This document shows, piece after piece, positions 22,931 through 35,399 of a DNA stretch of 64,000 bases; within the stretch, counting starts at the first letter, position 1; every line of letters begins with the position of its first letter. The notes under the pieces are model-generated. The model made no database searches, had not been told where the DNA came from, and saw only the letters and a list, made by a program, of their open reading frames with translations. The DNA is from Torreya grandis (taxonomy: Eukaryota; Streptophyta; Pinopsida; Cupressales; Taxaceae), in contig JARHVA010000122.1 of the NCBI GenBank assembly GCA_037957365.1, positions 7,605,501-7,669,500 on the forward strand, given 5' to 3'. The translations under genes and the position numbers were made by a program.

Positions 22931-23410
22931 CTTTGTGTGGTTATGTAGACTCAAATATGGCAGAGGATATTGATATTAGAAGTATGACATGATATATATT
23001 TATTGTTGAAGATACAACAATTAGTAGGATTTCTGGGATATAGAAGGTTGTGTCTTTGTCAACCATAGAGGTAGAGTATGTTGCTACCATGGAGGCTATC
23101 AAGGAGATGATTTGGTTACAGGAGTTGTTTCAAGAGTTGGGGCATGAGCAAGAAGTTGGAAGACTACACAGTGATAGTTAGAATGCTATTCATTTGACAA
23201 AAAACTCTACTTTCCACTTGAGGATGAAACACATTTAGTTACATTATCACTTCAACAAGACAGATTTTGAGGAGAACTTGGTGAAGCTAGAGAAGATTCA
23301 TACTATCCAGAATCCTATGGATATGATGACCAAGGTGGTCACATTGGACAAGTTGAGACTATATTCATATTTGGTTGGCCTTAGTGGTTATGGAGCAGTA
23401 ATAGATTCTG
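22931..23410 (+). pseudogene. pol: Copia-1 RNase H
   Basis: Blocks: YVDSNMAEDIDIRSMT near 22945 (first catalytic Asp), STIEVEYVATMEAIKEMIW near 23058 (family form SSTEAEY, conserved Glu), and HSDS near 23170 followed by NAIHLTKNSTFHLRMKHI. The tail VKLEKIHTIQNPMDMMTK (from 23281) is the usual copia C-terminus. Two stops interrupt it. Confidence 0.92.
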
Positions 23411-23427
23411 TTAAGGAGAAACAGTCT

Positions 23428-24364
23428 CCAAGTGGGAGATTGTTGAGTGTGGAATCCTTTGGGGCTATCACATGACCATAGGGAATTATTTTTGGGGCCT
23501 AGAGAGATCCAAAGATGTGGGAAACACAATTTTATTTACTCCACCTTTTGTGGAACCTTGCTCCACATGTGAGGGGATTATTCCTAGTATATTTCTAATT
23601 TCTATTTTTCCATGTTTTATGGAGTTGGTTATCAGTTGTCTATTTTCCATGTGACTTCCTTGTTTTGAGGGAGCTAGTTATTTCTCAAAAAATGTAATGC
23701 CTTCTTTATTACAAAGAAATGGTTGTGATCACATGATGTTAGAAAATGTGCCCATAAAAGGTGGAGACCCTTAGTATGGCGTGTTCCTTCATGGGAGAGC
23801 TTTTGGATGAGCTTGATGAGGTGGAAGTGAGTTGTCTTGAGTGGATGGTTATCTTGGAATAACATGATGCATTTGCTCCTCCTTTCATAGATTTTCCTTC
23901 ATATTCTATATATACAAGGTGTGGTGTGGCCTTTAGAGGTTGATTGCTTATTTATAGGGATGACTTTGAGGATCAGAGTCAAAGTGCAAGTGTTTTGCAA
24001 AGTGCAGGTGTTCCTTATAGGGTGTGGTTTAGTAACTTGTGAGATACAACATTGTGTAAGTGTAGGTGAAAGTACAACTATTTGTGTAACATTTTCTAGA
24101 GGAGATTTTTATATCTCTGTAAGAGTTCATTGTAGTCTTGGTATTTAGATTACTGATTTATTTGAGAACTTTCATTGGTGGATGTAGCCCATATTGGGTG
24201 AACCACGTTAGATATGTGCTATATTTGCTATTATCTTGTTCTCTCATTTATGATTTCATATTAATGGTGAATTAAGGAATGTTTCCATGATGCATGTTAT
24301 TGGATAGGTTTAGATCTAGTTTATGGTAATATTAAATATGGTTTAAGTGTTTTTATTCCTAACA
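23428..24364 (+). repeat. Copia-1 polypurine tract and 3' LTR
   Basis: CCAAGTGGGAGATTG (from 23428) is a typical copia polypurine tract. The LTR opens TGTTGAGTGTGG; the part aligned with the 5' copy runs 23449-24364 and closes TTATTCCTAACA. The following base begins the 364-bp flanking duplication, so no ordinary short target duplication is present. Confidence 0.9.
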
Positions 24365-24728
24365 ATAATTAGTGTGCAAATGAAGTGGGTGAATAATAAA
24401 TGAAAATCAACAATACAAACCACACAAGGAATGCTTTGGAAGTTACTAATATTAATCATATATATCCAAGTTGAATTGAATGGTATAAGTGGACATGTAC
24501 TTGTGATTAAGTATCATGTGTATAACCATTGCATGCAATGAAACCTAAAAATAAACCAATGATGAAGACTCATGAATCTCATGCCTGAAAAAGTATAAAG
24601 GGATATCAAAATAAATCATAATAATCTCTTGCCTAAATATGTCTATAGTTAGTTTAGGCATCACATCCAAAATGTGTCTGATTGCAAGTCAAGTACTTCA
24701 TGATTGTGTGAAGCACAATCAGGTGTTT
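24365..24728. repeat. 364-bp flanking duplication, right copy
   Basis: Second copy of 1967-2330, equal in length, same orientation, about 5.5 percent different by eye, no gaps. It starts directly at the last base of the Copia-1 3' LTR and then runs into unique sequence (AATGCCTTTG). See the left copy. Confidence 0.85.
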
Positions 24729-26581
24729 AATGCCTTTGTGAAGTTGAATTAATATTAGGCACCACATGCATTAGTATGTCTGAATGAAATATAAATGAAT
24801 AAATCAAATGGACCCATGTAAGGTATCCTTGTTGCTTAAATTCATCATGAGAAGTAAAGCATACAAAAACATGTGTTGAACTCATATAAAAAGGTCCCTA
24901 AAAGGAATTAAATGCTTAGTTTAAAATGCCATGACAAGCAACCTGGAGAACATGTTAGATGTGCGACAATGCCTTGTGAGTTTTGACTAAGTCATCCATG
25001 TGAATGAACCATCAAAGGCAATAAAAATGAATTGATGCCAGTAGTGTGCTTTTTGAACAAGGCAATTACACATGCATGACAATTGGATGCATGTGCCATA
25101 AGATTGGAATTAATAATAAAAACTAGAAGTGATTCATGAAATAGTAAATTGAAATTTAAAAGTGCATCAAGTGGATATGTGTTAGAGTCTTATAAAATAG
25201 CATATAATGGAGTAGGTGTAGTGGATGTGTATTCCAGAGTCATAATTTATTGTAGAAACTATACAAAAAATCTTAAAATGATGTGATGAGGGCATCTTTG
25301 TCAAAAATTTGTGAAAGAAATAAATTAGTTTATTTCTTGAATGATATATTATTTTAAATAAAAATGAGCATATATTTTTCTAACTATAAATTATTATTTT
25401 CCTACATAAATATAATGAGATTATTACATAAACCACTATAATAATCAAAGTGAGCCAATGCCATGTACAAAATCCAAAATCTAAAATATTTAAAAAAACA
25501 CACACAATAACATTCAAAACCTCAAAATGCTTATAAATGTGTAGCTTTAATCAATTTCCCCTGAGTACAAAATCATCAAAAATGGGGGAAAAAACTATGT
25601 TTGTATACACTTGAATTGAATTTGATTACAAATTCGGAGAGTGCTTGAAAAATCACCCGGGTTAAAAAATGTTTAATCAAATCTAATTTGCAAGAGATGT
25701 GTGAAAATGCATACCAAATGGGGCTAAGAATTCATGCGAGCCTAGACAATGAATTTTGTATGGTTTTGAGAAAGAATGATCTAATGCACCATTTTCAAGA
25801 TATGGCTCAGTGAATAAAATCTCCTTAAAGAGAAGCATGATAATGGAAAATGAGTGGGAACCACAGGGTGGGGTCTTTATAGAGGAGAGATATTTGTGGA
25901 GTCCAAGTTTAAATATAAATATTTATTAAAAAACTTAAAAGGCTCTTTTGTTTTTTTTGAAATTAGTTAATTTAAAAAATAAAAATGAAGAAATGGTAAA
26001 ATAATCTCATCTTTTTATAAGCTTGAGAAAAAATTTTTCACATAAAAAATATTTCAAAGTTTGAAAACTTCTTTTTTAAATGTATTAAAAATATTGTAAA
26101 GTTCTGAATTAATTCTGCAATTTTATATTTGAAAAAAAAATCTAAAACAATTATGTAAATATGCATTAAAAAATTGGAAATAGTGATTTTTGTGTAAAAA
26201 TATTTTTTCTTCAAAAATTCCTAGAACTTTGGAACACAAATATTTTGTAAGCTATTAAAAATAAATTGCAGCTCTTAAAACTGTAGATTGTTTTTTAAAT
26301 TTTTTGAAAAAAATTATAGTTTTGTAAAAAAATATTTACAATTTTTAAAAATTTAATTTTTTTCTTAAAATATATTTTAAATTACTAAATTTGATATCAA
26401 AATTGAAAACCAAATATTTTTCTTAAAACTCACATCTTAAATTAATTTTCCTTATATTTTTAAAGTTTAAATAAATTATTAAAAATTATATAAAACCCTC
26501 AAAACTTAAAAAATGTAAATTTCAACCTTGCTTAAAAAACATATACTAGAATTTTAATTCGATACAAAGGTAGAAATAATC
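24729..26581. other. Interior of outer LTR element, non-coding
   Basis: No coding domain. A weakly repeated motif TAGGCAYCACAT followed by TGTCTGA occurs in the flanking duplication and again near 24753. On the minus strand a CTATAAAGACCCCACCC block near 25885-25865 could be a TATA box of an old promoter. From about 25900 the base composition becomes extremely AT-rich with A and T runs. Confidence 0.3.
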
Positions 26582-26987
26582 TGAAGCCTTGAAGGTTCAA
26601 CTTTATTCACAATTTGTTAGAATCTCTTTTGCAATTATTTTAAAGGAAAAAAAAATATTAAAAAACAATAAGACTATATGAAATAAGTACATGAATATAC
26701 TGTACAAATTTTTGCCTCTTCCATGTAAAAATCTTGTATACGAGGAGTATTATTAGAAAAGATAAAAGTATCCATCCATTTTTATGATTCGAAGAGGGAA
26801 TGATGCAATTCTATTAGTTAAAGAGAGTAACGCATTCTTATTGGTCAAAAGAAGTGGGCATTTTGATTAGCCCTTAGAAATGTTTTTTTTTTAAAATTTA
26901 AAAATAATTAAAAAAAATAACAATATTATATATTATATTAAAAAACATAAAATGAAACTTAAATGTGATGGAAAGCCTACACAAATA
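26582..26987 (-). repeat. Putative outer LTR, right copy
   Basis: Counterpart of 884-1387, about 100 bp shorter and clearly more diverged than the other LTR pairs. Shared blocks include TAGAATCTCTTTT, GAGGAGTATTA, TTTATGATTCGA and TTAGCCC. In minus-strand reading it would be the 5' LTR. No convincing primer binding site could be seen at its left edge, so the identification rests on the paired repeat. Confidence 0.4.
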
Positions 26988-28217
26988 ATGCCCTGTTACA
27001 TCTACAATAATGAAATAAAAATAGTGGGGCCTTTAGGTAACATGGAAAAACTCATATAAATTTAAAAACCGAATACAATATATCCTTTAATTAAACAAAA
27101 GCAAACATGTGTTTGAATCTCTAAAATCATAATTTATTTATGAGGTTTGATTTATTACAAATGTTCTTTAATAAATTCAAATAAAATGTTTTAAAATATT
27201 ACTAAAATAATCTATCTCTTTATTCTATCAAATTGAGAATTGAAAGCACATGATCATGGTATATATTACAATTCATAATGAAAGCTCTAATAACATTTTT
27301 TGTGTGCTCAAATAAAATCATAAATTAAATAATATTTTTATAAATGTAGATATTAAAATATGATTATATATGATAAATTAGTCTTGTACACTTTAAATAT
27401 ATCATTTATGGATCAAACTTTCAGTTCCTTTTTTTTTTGATGCCAAAAGGCTCACATTTGCCATCTCACTATGCCTAAATGTTTATTCTATAGTTTGACC
27501 ATGATATTTGAATTACCTAAATTACATGTAGCATACAATCTACACAAAGCTTGATTTATAACATACTCTGGTAGTTACAAATCTTCAACAACTTTATATC
27601 CTCCTTAACACTACCATCCAAACTAGGACACTAACATTAACAAGAGTGTCCCAAAGTTGATGCTAGTGTCCAAACCTTACAAATGATCAAATTCACAAAT
27701 CTTTTGACATATATGGGTTAGACTATTTGTCTTAATTAACCCTTATGTGAGATAATTTCAAAAGATTTTGTATAATTATAATTAAAAGACCATTTATTAT
27801 AATGAAGTACAATCAAACACACATCTATCTTATATCAAGCAAAAACACCTCTCAAGTTTAAAAAGCTTCCATATTCTTTCCTATTTCCAAATCAATCATA
27901 GTAGTCTTATTGTAGGCCTCAAGCATTCAAAGAGTAGTCTATGCACAATATTTTTCAAGCTACAAAATAGAACAATACATGCACTCACATATAACATATT
28001 GCACAATTGTTCACACACAAGCCTACATAAGGGGGATAAATATATTGATTTGAGGTCATGTTTAGTATTGGCTATGTAGGTAACACTCATTGATAGAGGG
28101 GTATTTGAGGTTAGCTCGACTTCACTTGAGCCCACTAAGCCCTATCTTGCAAGGTGACATGCCCTAATCAGAAGACCTAGGGTCTTGAGATAAATATCGA
28201 TATTTAGAACATGTGCA
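26988..28217. other. AT-rich stretch left of Gypsy-3, unrecognised
   Basis: No coding domain or matched repeat. Since Gypsy-3 is inserted here and Gypsy-4 gag continues on its far side (45318), the right part should be leader or LTR of Gypsy-4, but I could not match it to the putative Gypsy-4 LTR at 48706. Confidence 0.25.
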
Positions 28218-31200
28218 TGTAGACACATAAATTAACATTTAAGATAAAATTATGCACTTATGATCCCTCTCTTAAACACTAAGCTCTAGACCTATCTTAG
28301 GGCCATTTTTGATCATTTTAGACCACCTTGTACACTCTTATAAGTTGATAAATGACCCTTGAATGTACTCATACCTAGTGTTATCAACTTAAGACATCTT
28401 TTAGTTCTTACCTAACCCTTAAAATAATGAAATAACCCATTGGATAAGAGCACCCTAGGGAACTATAATGCATCGCTCTAGCATCCTTTCCCCGTCTCAT
28501 GTCTTTTTACTAAATAACAACTAATTTATAAAATTAAAGCTATAAGAAGGTTGGCCTATGTCCCTAATGAGCCCCATTTGTCACATCTAATTTTCCTCTA
28601 TAAATAATTAAGCATTGATTAGTGGATTATGTAGTGATCATTAACATATCTAATATTTACTCTTTAGTCAGAGTGTTTTGCTATCTGTTGTGACAGTGCT
28701 TTATTGCTCAATAATTGTATTGATAGCTATTGCTTATGGTTAGTATTTTGTATGAACAGGTGGTCTAATTTTATGTGCAAATATTATTACTCAACAACTT
28801 ATTTATTATTATTTTCTGATTATACTATGATGCAGACTAACTACCTTTTCATGTTTACCAAGGTGAATGCAAGATCAGTCTACCCTCTAGACTACTACTA
28901 AGGGAGAGTATCATTGTATAGGGTAGAGAAAATGATGATATTAGGGGTAAAGAGAGGGATATGCAACCCTACACACCACAATAAAAATTACATTGCTTTT
29001 TTATCTTACTATTTTGTTATGTTATGATGTTTCTCACTACCTAAATCCAATTTATTTGTTTGCTTGATCATGTTGAATTTAAATATCTTGTGTTTGTTTG
29101 GTTACACCATACCTAGAGTTATAACTTACATTTGATTATATGACCATGTTGGTATTTTGTTTAGTGGTGGCCTATTTTGGTAATATATTTATAGTGCATT
29201 CTTATGGGATGTTAATGCAACCTTAATGTTGAATAAACTTGTTTGGTGATTAAAATATTTACCACCTAAGGGGAAACAAAAGGGTTAAAAGGGGGTAAAA
29301 TAACACCTAAAATAATTATTTTTAATAGTCAAGATATAAATGACAAAAGTGTTATTGTTTGAATAAATCTTAAAAAAAAAAGGAATTCAAAACCCTAAAT
29401 TTAATCAAGGTTATCACTAAGCATGAAAATAAATTAGTGGGAATTTAATTGTTAAATAGTAACCCATATATCTATCTTTTGACATTAATTGATGGAGTTT
29501 AATGTACTCACTGAGTGGGTGCGTGTGATTATGACTGATCTATGTGATCTGAAAATTATAAATAAATCTTTGGCCAAAGTAATGTTTATAGTTGAACATT
29601 GTCATTTCACTTATTTCTCTTAGTTTACATGTTTTGCATGATATCATGGGAGAGGAATAGGTTTCTAATATCTATATTTTTTTTTTCATGTATTAGTATA
29701 ATTACAAAACATGGGTCCTTGTTGACTTATCGATACTTACACTATTATCATCTTCCCATCTATGAAGGGAGGGCCTTTCCCTATTTGGGAGATTGTGCAG
29801 TGGATCTAAGGTCTACGATTGGTGTGGAAAAACACTCCAATGATCCTTTCCCTTCCCAGTAGTTGTCAACCAATGAAGAATCACATACATGGTTTACTAT
29901 TGATTAAATAAGCTTATTTGATGCTCATATGTATATGTTCCATAGAACATTATACTATTTGTATTTTGATGTTTAGTACTATAAATGTGTAAATTTGGTA
30001 TAACTATCATGGAATATTAATTAAAATAGTGGGATATATTTTTAAAGTCAATATGGAATTTTGATTTCTTTATTTGGTTGTAAAATTATTCCAAAATCTT
30101 ATTATTATTTTACATCTATGGATGTACTTGTATTATAAGTTGAAATATGATTTATATCTGTATTTAGGATATTTCTATAAGTTTTCCATGTTGTTATATA
30201 GCTATTTAGTATCTAAATGGATCAAAGTAATAAACATTAAGTTAATAGTAAATAAATAAATTTGTTAATCGATACATTTAGTTAATAAACAATAACATAT
30301 TAATTAATAATGGAATGAGTTTAAAAACAAAATTTAGTTAACTCTAATTTAACCTAGTTGGGTTCTAACACCATTCAAATGAATTTCAAAGATATGACTA
30401 TATAAACACTTTTTAAACCATTTTACTTGGGAGGGGATTCCACATCAAAAAACACCATAATCATAATTGCACATTAAGATAAAAGTACCTCTTTCTCCAT
30501 AATTTTGATTACATATAACTCTAATAGCCTAGATCTCAAGTCTAAAAAAATTATATAGGTCACAAGTCATGGTTAAGGCACTTAATCACATAAGTATTAC
30601 ACCAATATCTAACATATTTCACCAGTTATTCACACACCGTTGTATCATGGGATAACTACATGAAGTTCGATCCCTCTTCGAATTATTGGTATACATGTAG
30701 TGCTCAACACATGGGGTGTTGACTTCTCAACCAAATTCAACCATTGACCCCTTTTCCCCATAAATTTGCATTGGTATTTACATGTTAAGGAGCTAGGGTT
30801 TTTAAGGAAAATCAATCACATAGTGGCCTTTGAAAGTGATCGCAAATTATTACACTAGATATATGTTTATAGACAAAGGAACAAAGAACCTAGAAACCTT
30901 GATTCCCTCACTATAAGTGGATAATATCACCTCAGGTTGGATATGAGTGCCACCACTCTAGTGTAATCTTCCCAATGTTATTGTTTAGGCCTAAATCCAA
31001 TTCCTAATTATTGATTCCAGTCATCAGACCTCCTTGAACAACAAGTTCCAACTTTTGATTCCTCCTAAAAATATAATTTCTAGCTAAGTCTTTATTTTCT
31101 CATTACACTTTTCTATCTTTAGTATTTTTTTTAGAATATAGTAGTTTCAAATTAGTGAATGTTATTATTGTTATATTATTCCCTTGATTTTACATAATAG

Positions 31201-31245
31201 TGTTGTTAATTAATGTTTTATATAGATCCTAAATTTTATAAAACA
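28218..31245 (+). repeat. Gypsy-3 5' LTR, interrupted
   Basis: Two pieces, 28218-28578 and 30377-31245, together 1230 bp, match 44080-45312. It starts TGTAGACAC and ends TTATAAAACA. TAGTGG follows at once, the same arrangement as at the end of the Gypsy-5 LTR (CATAGTGG at 50891), and TGGTAAACC there may be the worn primer binding site. Confidence 0.88.
28579..30371. mobile_element. Solo LTR inserted in Gypsy-3 5' LTR
   Basis: A 1793-bp block absent from the other Gypsy-3 LTR. It starts TGTCACATC, ends GGGTTCTAACA, and is flanked by a perfect 5-bp duplication CCATT (28574-28578 and 30372-30376). It holds no retroelement protein. TG...CA ends plus target duplication identify a solo LTR, the product of recombination between the two LTRs of a lost full element. 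The intact partner sequence at 44435 shows the empty site. Orientation is not determined. Confidence 0.9.
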
Positions 31246-32280
31246 TAGTGGTAAACCTACTTATTGTCAAATATTTCAAACCCTAACTTACCATTAGGGT
31301 TTCCTTCTATTTGTATTCCCCTAGTAGGGTTTTTGAACTCTATTTTCCTAATTTATCTACTTTGTCATGATTATCATGACTAATCCTATCTTTCAGTTCC
31401 TAGTGCAAAGTTTCTTGGTGCTACTTCCTTGTTCCTTGCTTATTATTTATAAATTATTTCACATGTATGTAAGCCCATTGATGAATCATATTAAGGAACA
31501 AATTACATCATCTATTGGTTCACCCCCCATTGGTGAACCATTCTATAGAGATTATTATTGTATGGTTCTATTTGAGTTACCATTGGTTACTACTAGACAT
31601 TAGAGATCTCAATTGGTTCCTTTTGTTTTTCCTACACACAAACCCTCCAACTATATTTGTTTATATACAACCTCTAATATTCACCCTAAGATTATATTAT
31701 ATCTTATGATCTAAGTTTTTGTTAATAGATGAATCAGGTACCCCCTCAACTATGATAGGAGGAACACATTCAAACAATTTCTCCTCATCCCCAATTGAAT
31801 TCAATGGGACTAAGGGATCAAACTAGAGCATATGATATTATTGATCAACAGAGGAACACACCATCTAAGATCTATGTGTTAGAGTTACTTCATAATGCTA
31901 CCATTTTTAAATATATTCTTTACCAAGCATTGAATCAAACATCTTTGCCTTGTGAGATAGAGCCTTCTTATTTTAAATACTTTAAAGGATATTGAGGAAG
32001 TTATTTCTTTTGGCAATGATGATTTATTTTCACAGTTAACCATTGATTAAAATTTACTATTACATACAATATCAAATCAATAATACAACAATCAAAAGAG
32101 TTCTAATTGATAATGTTTTAGGGCTTAATATTTTCAAACTACATTTTTACATAAAATGGGTATAAACATGGCAACCATTAAAAAAATATAAGAATATCAA
32201 AAGGTTTGATGATATGCCATACCAATTTTTGGGTTCTATCACATTGGATATTATAATGGGGCCAAAAACCATATTTGCAT
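31246..32280 (+). pseudogene. pro: Gypsy-3 leader and first part of protease region
   Basis: A non-coding leader reaches about 31790. From 31795 a broken frame has SKIYVLELLHNATIFKYIL followed by LPCEIEPSYFKYF, the segment that precedes protease in Tat-type gypsy proteins (family form VLDLLxxSxxHKxxLxxxL). After stops comes a worn active site SSN-stop-DNVLGLNIF near 32098, where the family has LIDNGSALN, then FDDMPYQFLGSITLDIIMG near 32205. It breaks off at the Copia-2 insertion and resumes at 40044. A normal gag ahead of this segment was not found. Confidence 0.7.
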
Positions 32281-34374
32281 TGTTAGATTTACAATCACTA
32301 AGAGGGGGAGGGTAAATTAGTGATGTAAGATATTTAAAACTTCAATTGTAATCCTTTCAAACTCTTACTCAATGACCACAAGCATTCATAAATCATACAA
32401 GATGTACATAAAAAGGAATAAGCAAGGTGATACAAGATCACAGACATAACACAAGATCTACGTGGGAATTCCTCTTGGGAAATAAAACCCACTTTCAAGC
32501 CTGAAAACACATGAATTACTTGTCCTCTAAGATGATTACAAACATGAGACTTTTAAGTGAAACACCCACTTCACAAGGATCATCTATCCATAAGTATGAA
32601 TAAGCACCCACTTTTTCTATACGTTGAGGACCCACACAACACCTTATGAAATCAAAAACTCTATAACTCTAATTTTACATCAATATGATTAGAGAAATAA
32701 TGTTTAACACTTCTCTTTAAACTCATCACACACACTCAAACTTGATAATATAAGAAATGCATCCAAACACCCATTTTGGATCAATCTAGGTCTTTTCGCT
32801 CATCCTCAATCTACTTTATACTTTAGTCCATTCACTGAGCACACTATCTCTAATCTCTTTCCTTCATCTTTATCTTCTGATCTCTCCATTCATTCACATT
32901 CAAGTCTAGAAACCATTGCCTTTGTCTCTACTATTTATAGAGTCTTCTTGAATATCAACTTCTTGGTCAGCCATAATACTTTCATTAACCATTAAGACAT
33001 ATACCATGCTAACACAAAGCTTAATACCATCCTCACAGGTCAGCCATAGCATCCATGAGTCACACTTAAGTAGCTATGCCTTTCAATTAGGCCTTAGTAT
33101 CCCTTATAGGTCTCATGGAGACCTATTCACCCATTTAACACTTCATTGAAAAAATTAAGAACATAGGATCACTTTAAAATACATGGGTCCATTCCATATG
33201 ACCCTTATGACATCTCCAAATGAATACATCCACCAAAACACTCTTCTGCTAAAGTACAATTTGCTCAAACAAAATTTTATACATAGTAATGCCATGAATA
33301 AATAAATAGTCAAATTTTAATCTCTATAACTTTGATTTTACAAATATTCATAAAATTATAACTAGATGCTATGGATGAAACTTGAAGTCCTCTACAAATT
33401 TTATTTTTACACCACCATGAAATTCATCTTGGATCAAAAGATATAGCTCAGAAACTATGCACTAGTTTTCCATCATGAATTTGAATATTCAAATTCTAGT
33501 GATCACTGTTCAGACACTAAACATCAAGCATTTTGTCTACATCTCATTTATAATAATAGCTAAAAAAATATGCACCGTCGATCTCCTCATAAGTATCCTG
33601 GACTTTACCTTACAACACTCATCATTGATCTTATATTAGAGCTCCCATAATTATGCCACTTGGTAGCCTCACGTGCCTTCTGAGCACTCTATTGACATTT
33701 TGAATTAATACACACCATTAGATCATGATTTATAAGATCATGAAATCCATTGGATCTTCATCTAATAGTCCCTAATCTTTCACCACTTTGTATTTCTACA
33801 TGCTCTTATTGACTTTTTAACTTCATGTGCTCTGTTGGATCAAAGCTATATGATCATGTGCTTACCATTGATCTATCTTGACTATTTGACCCCAGACTTC
33901 AACGTAGTTAAACTTGATGGTCTTTGGCACATCACAATCATAGTCTATAAGGTTAAATTTGAAGGTTTATAACTTGAGCTATAAAACACTTCAAGAGTCC
34001 AAATATTCAAGGTACCTTCTTAGCACTATAGACAACATCTCCATGAAATCCATTGACCTCAGTTGAATTTTTGAGTACTAGAATTAAATATAAATTTTTT
34101 TTGGTTCAATCATATTTGCATGACATACAGTGACAATCTAAATTCTCTTAAGCTAGATGATGCATGTTTATTTTTTTAAATGATCAAGTGACATACCAAA
34201 GCTTCACTAAGACAATTATGGATGCCTCATAACTTCTTCTTTGTCCTTACAGACATGCATATGTGCTTTATATTCTCCAAGATATCAAACACAACTTCTT
34301 TGTCATTAATGCATTAGTATTTCATGCTCTCTTTGACATAAATGAAAACTTAACATCAATGACCATGCTCAACA
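32281..34374 (-). repeat. Copia-2 3' LTR
   Basis: Matches 37966-40041. Plus-strand ends are TGTTAGATTTACAATC and GACCATGCTCAACA. It carries the segment CACAAGATCTACGTGGGA near 32450, almost unchanged in both copies. No coding domain. It forms the left LTR on the plus strand. Confidence 0.92.
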
Positions 34375-34375
34375 A

Positions 34376-34990
34376 TCTCCCCCTTTGTCATTTATGGTAA
34401 AACACCCTTAGAATGACTTGTTAATCATTTGAACTTCATTCTAATTTTTCTCTCCCTTTGACATTAATGACAAAGGGTATGTTTCTCAACATGCCAACAA
34501 TCATTCTTTAACATCATGTATGCATTCAAACACTATCTAATATGCTCATCATATTTACATACTTTCAACATATGAATCAATTGCTCCCCCTTTGACATGC
34601 ACTAATATGAGCTTGGACTTATCTGATCCTTGGACCTGATAGACTACTCGCAAAGCTTATAAATCTCCCCCTAACATTATGATCCATATTATGTCATATT
34701 TTATTTGACATACACAATTATGAACTTGGGATTTTATGATCCTTGGACCTATCTACCTATATAACTCACAAACTCTCTTTGCTCATGTTGAAGATTCAAT
34801 ACCTTGTTAAAACAAAAAAATGACTTGGTTTGATCAAGTCATCAAATCCATATTCTTTAATTCATAATTGTAGTAGACATATTAAAACTTCTATCATGAT
34901 TGAATCATTTATACATATTCTCCCTCTCATATCATGCACATCTTCTTCAAGCCACACAAGCTAACTGAGTTAACTCCCCCTTAGCCAAAT
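34376..34990 (-). repeat. Series of polypurine-tract-like motifs
   Basis: On the minus strand AAAGGGGGAGATTG abuts the 3' LTR. Four further similar blocks lie inside: TCTCCCTTTGACATT at 34451, GCTCCCCCTTTGACAT at 34583, ATCTCCCCCTAACAT at 34662 and AACTCCCCCTTAGC at 34972 (given as plus strand). The one at the LTR is the likely primer for plus-strand DNA; the others may be past or accessory primers. Confidence 0.65.
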
Positions 34991-35399
34991 ACATCTTCAA
35001 ATGATATTTTTGTCCTACAATTACTTATCCTTGTATTAACTAATCAAACTCTTGAACCAACATCCAAACTAATTTAACCTTCTCAAAGTCCTTTATCTAC
35101 AAGCTTATCTTTCACAATATCTTGCTTACCCTTTGACTTCAAGCTCTGTATCGATTGACACTTTGATCATTACCTAGAGCACACATACTTTCTTCTACAC
35201 AAAAAGATGTCTTCTAAGAAGCATAGGTAGAGACACCTACTTGTCATACAGGGACTAAAAATCCCAAAACTTAAGAGACTCTCATATCTCCATGCTCTTA
35301 CTTGACTTGTATTCCTTCCTCATCTTCAGATTGTCTTTGAATGACTTATCAACCTTATTTTTTTTTTAAATTTTATCTCAGGATTATGCTTGATTTCCT

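Larger units (their letters stand above)
2331..24364 (+). mobile_element. Copia-1, Ty1/copia LTR retrotransposon split by nested insertions
   Basis: A complete but decayed copia element: 5' LTR, iMet-type primer binding site, gag with zinc knuckle, protease, integrase, reverse transcriptase, RNase H, polypurine tract and 3' LTR, in the order protease-integrase-RT that defines Ty1/copia. Gypsy-1 (5639-21880) interrupts it between integrase and RT. Without the insertion the element is about 5.8 kb. LTRs differ at roughly 9 percent of positions. Coding frames carry many stops, so it cannot be autonomous now. Confidence 0.93.
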
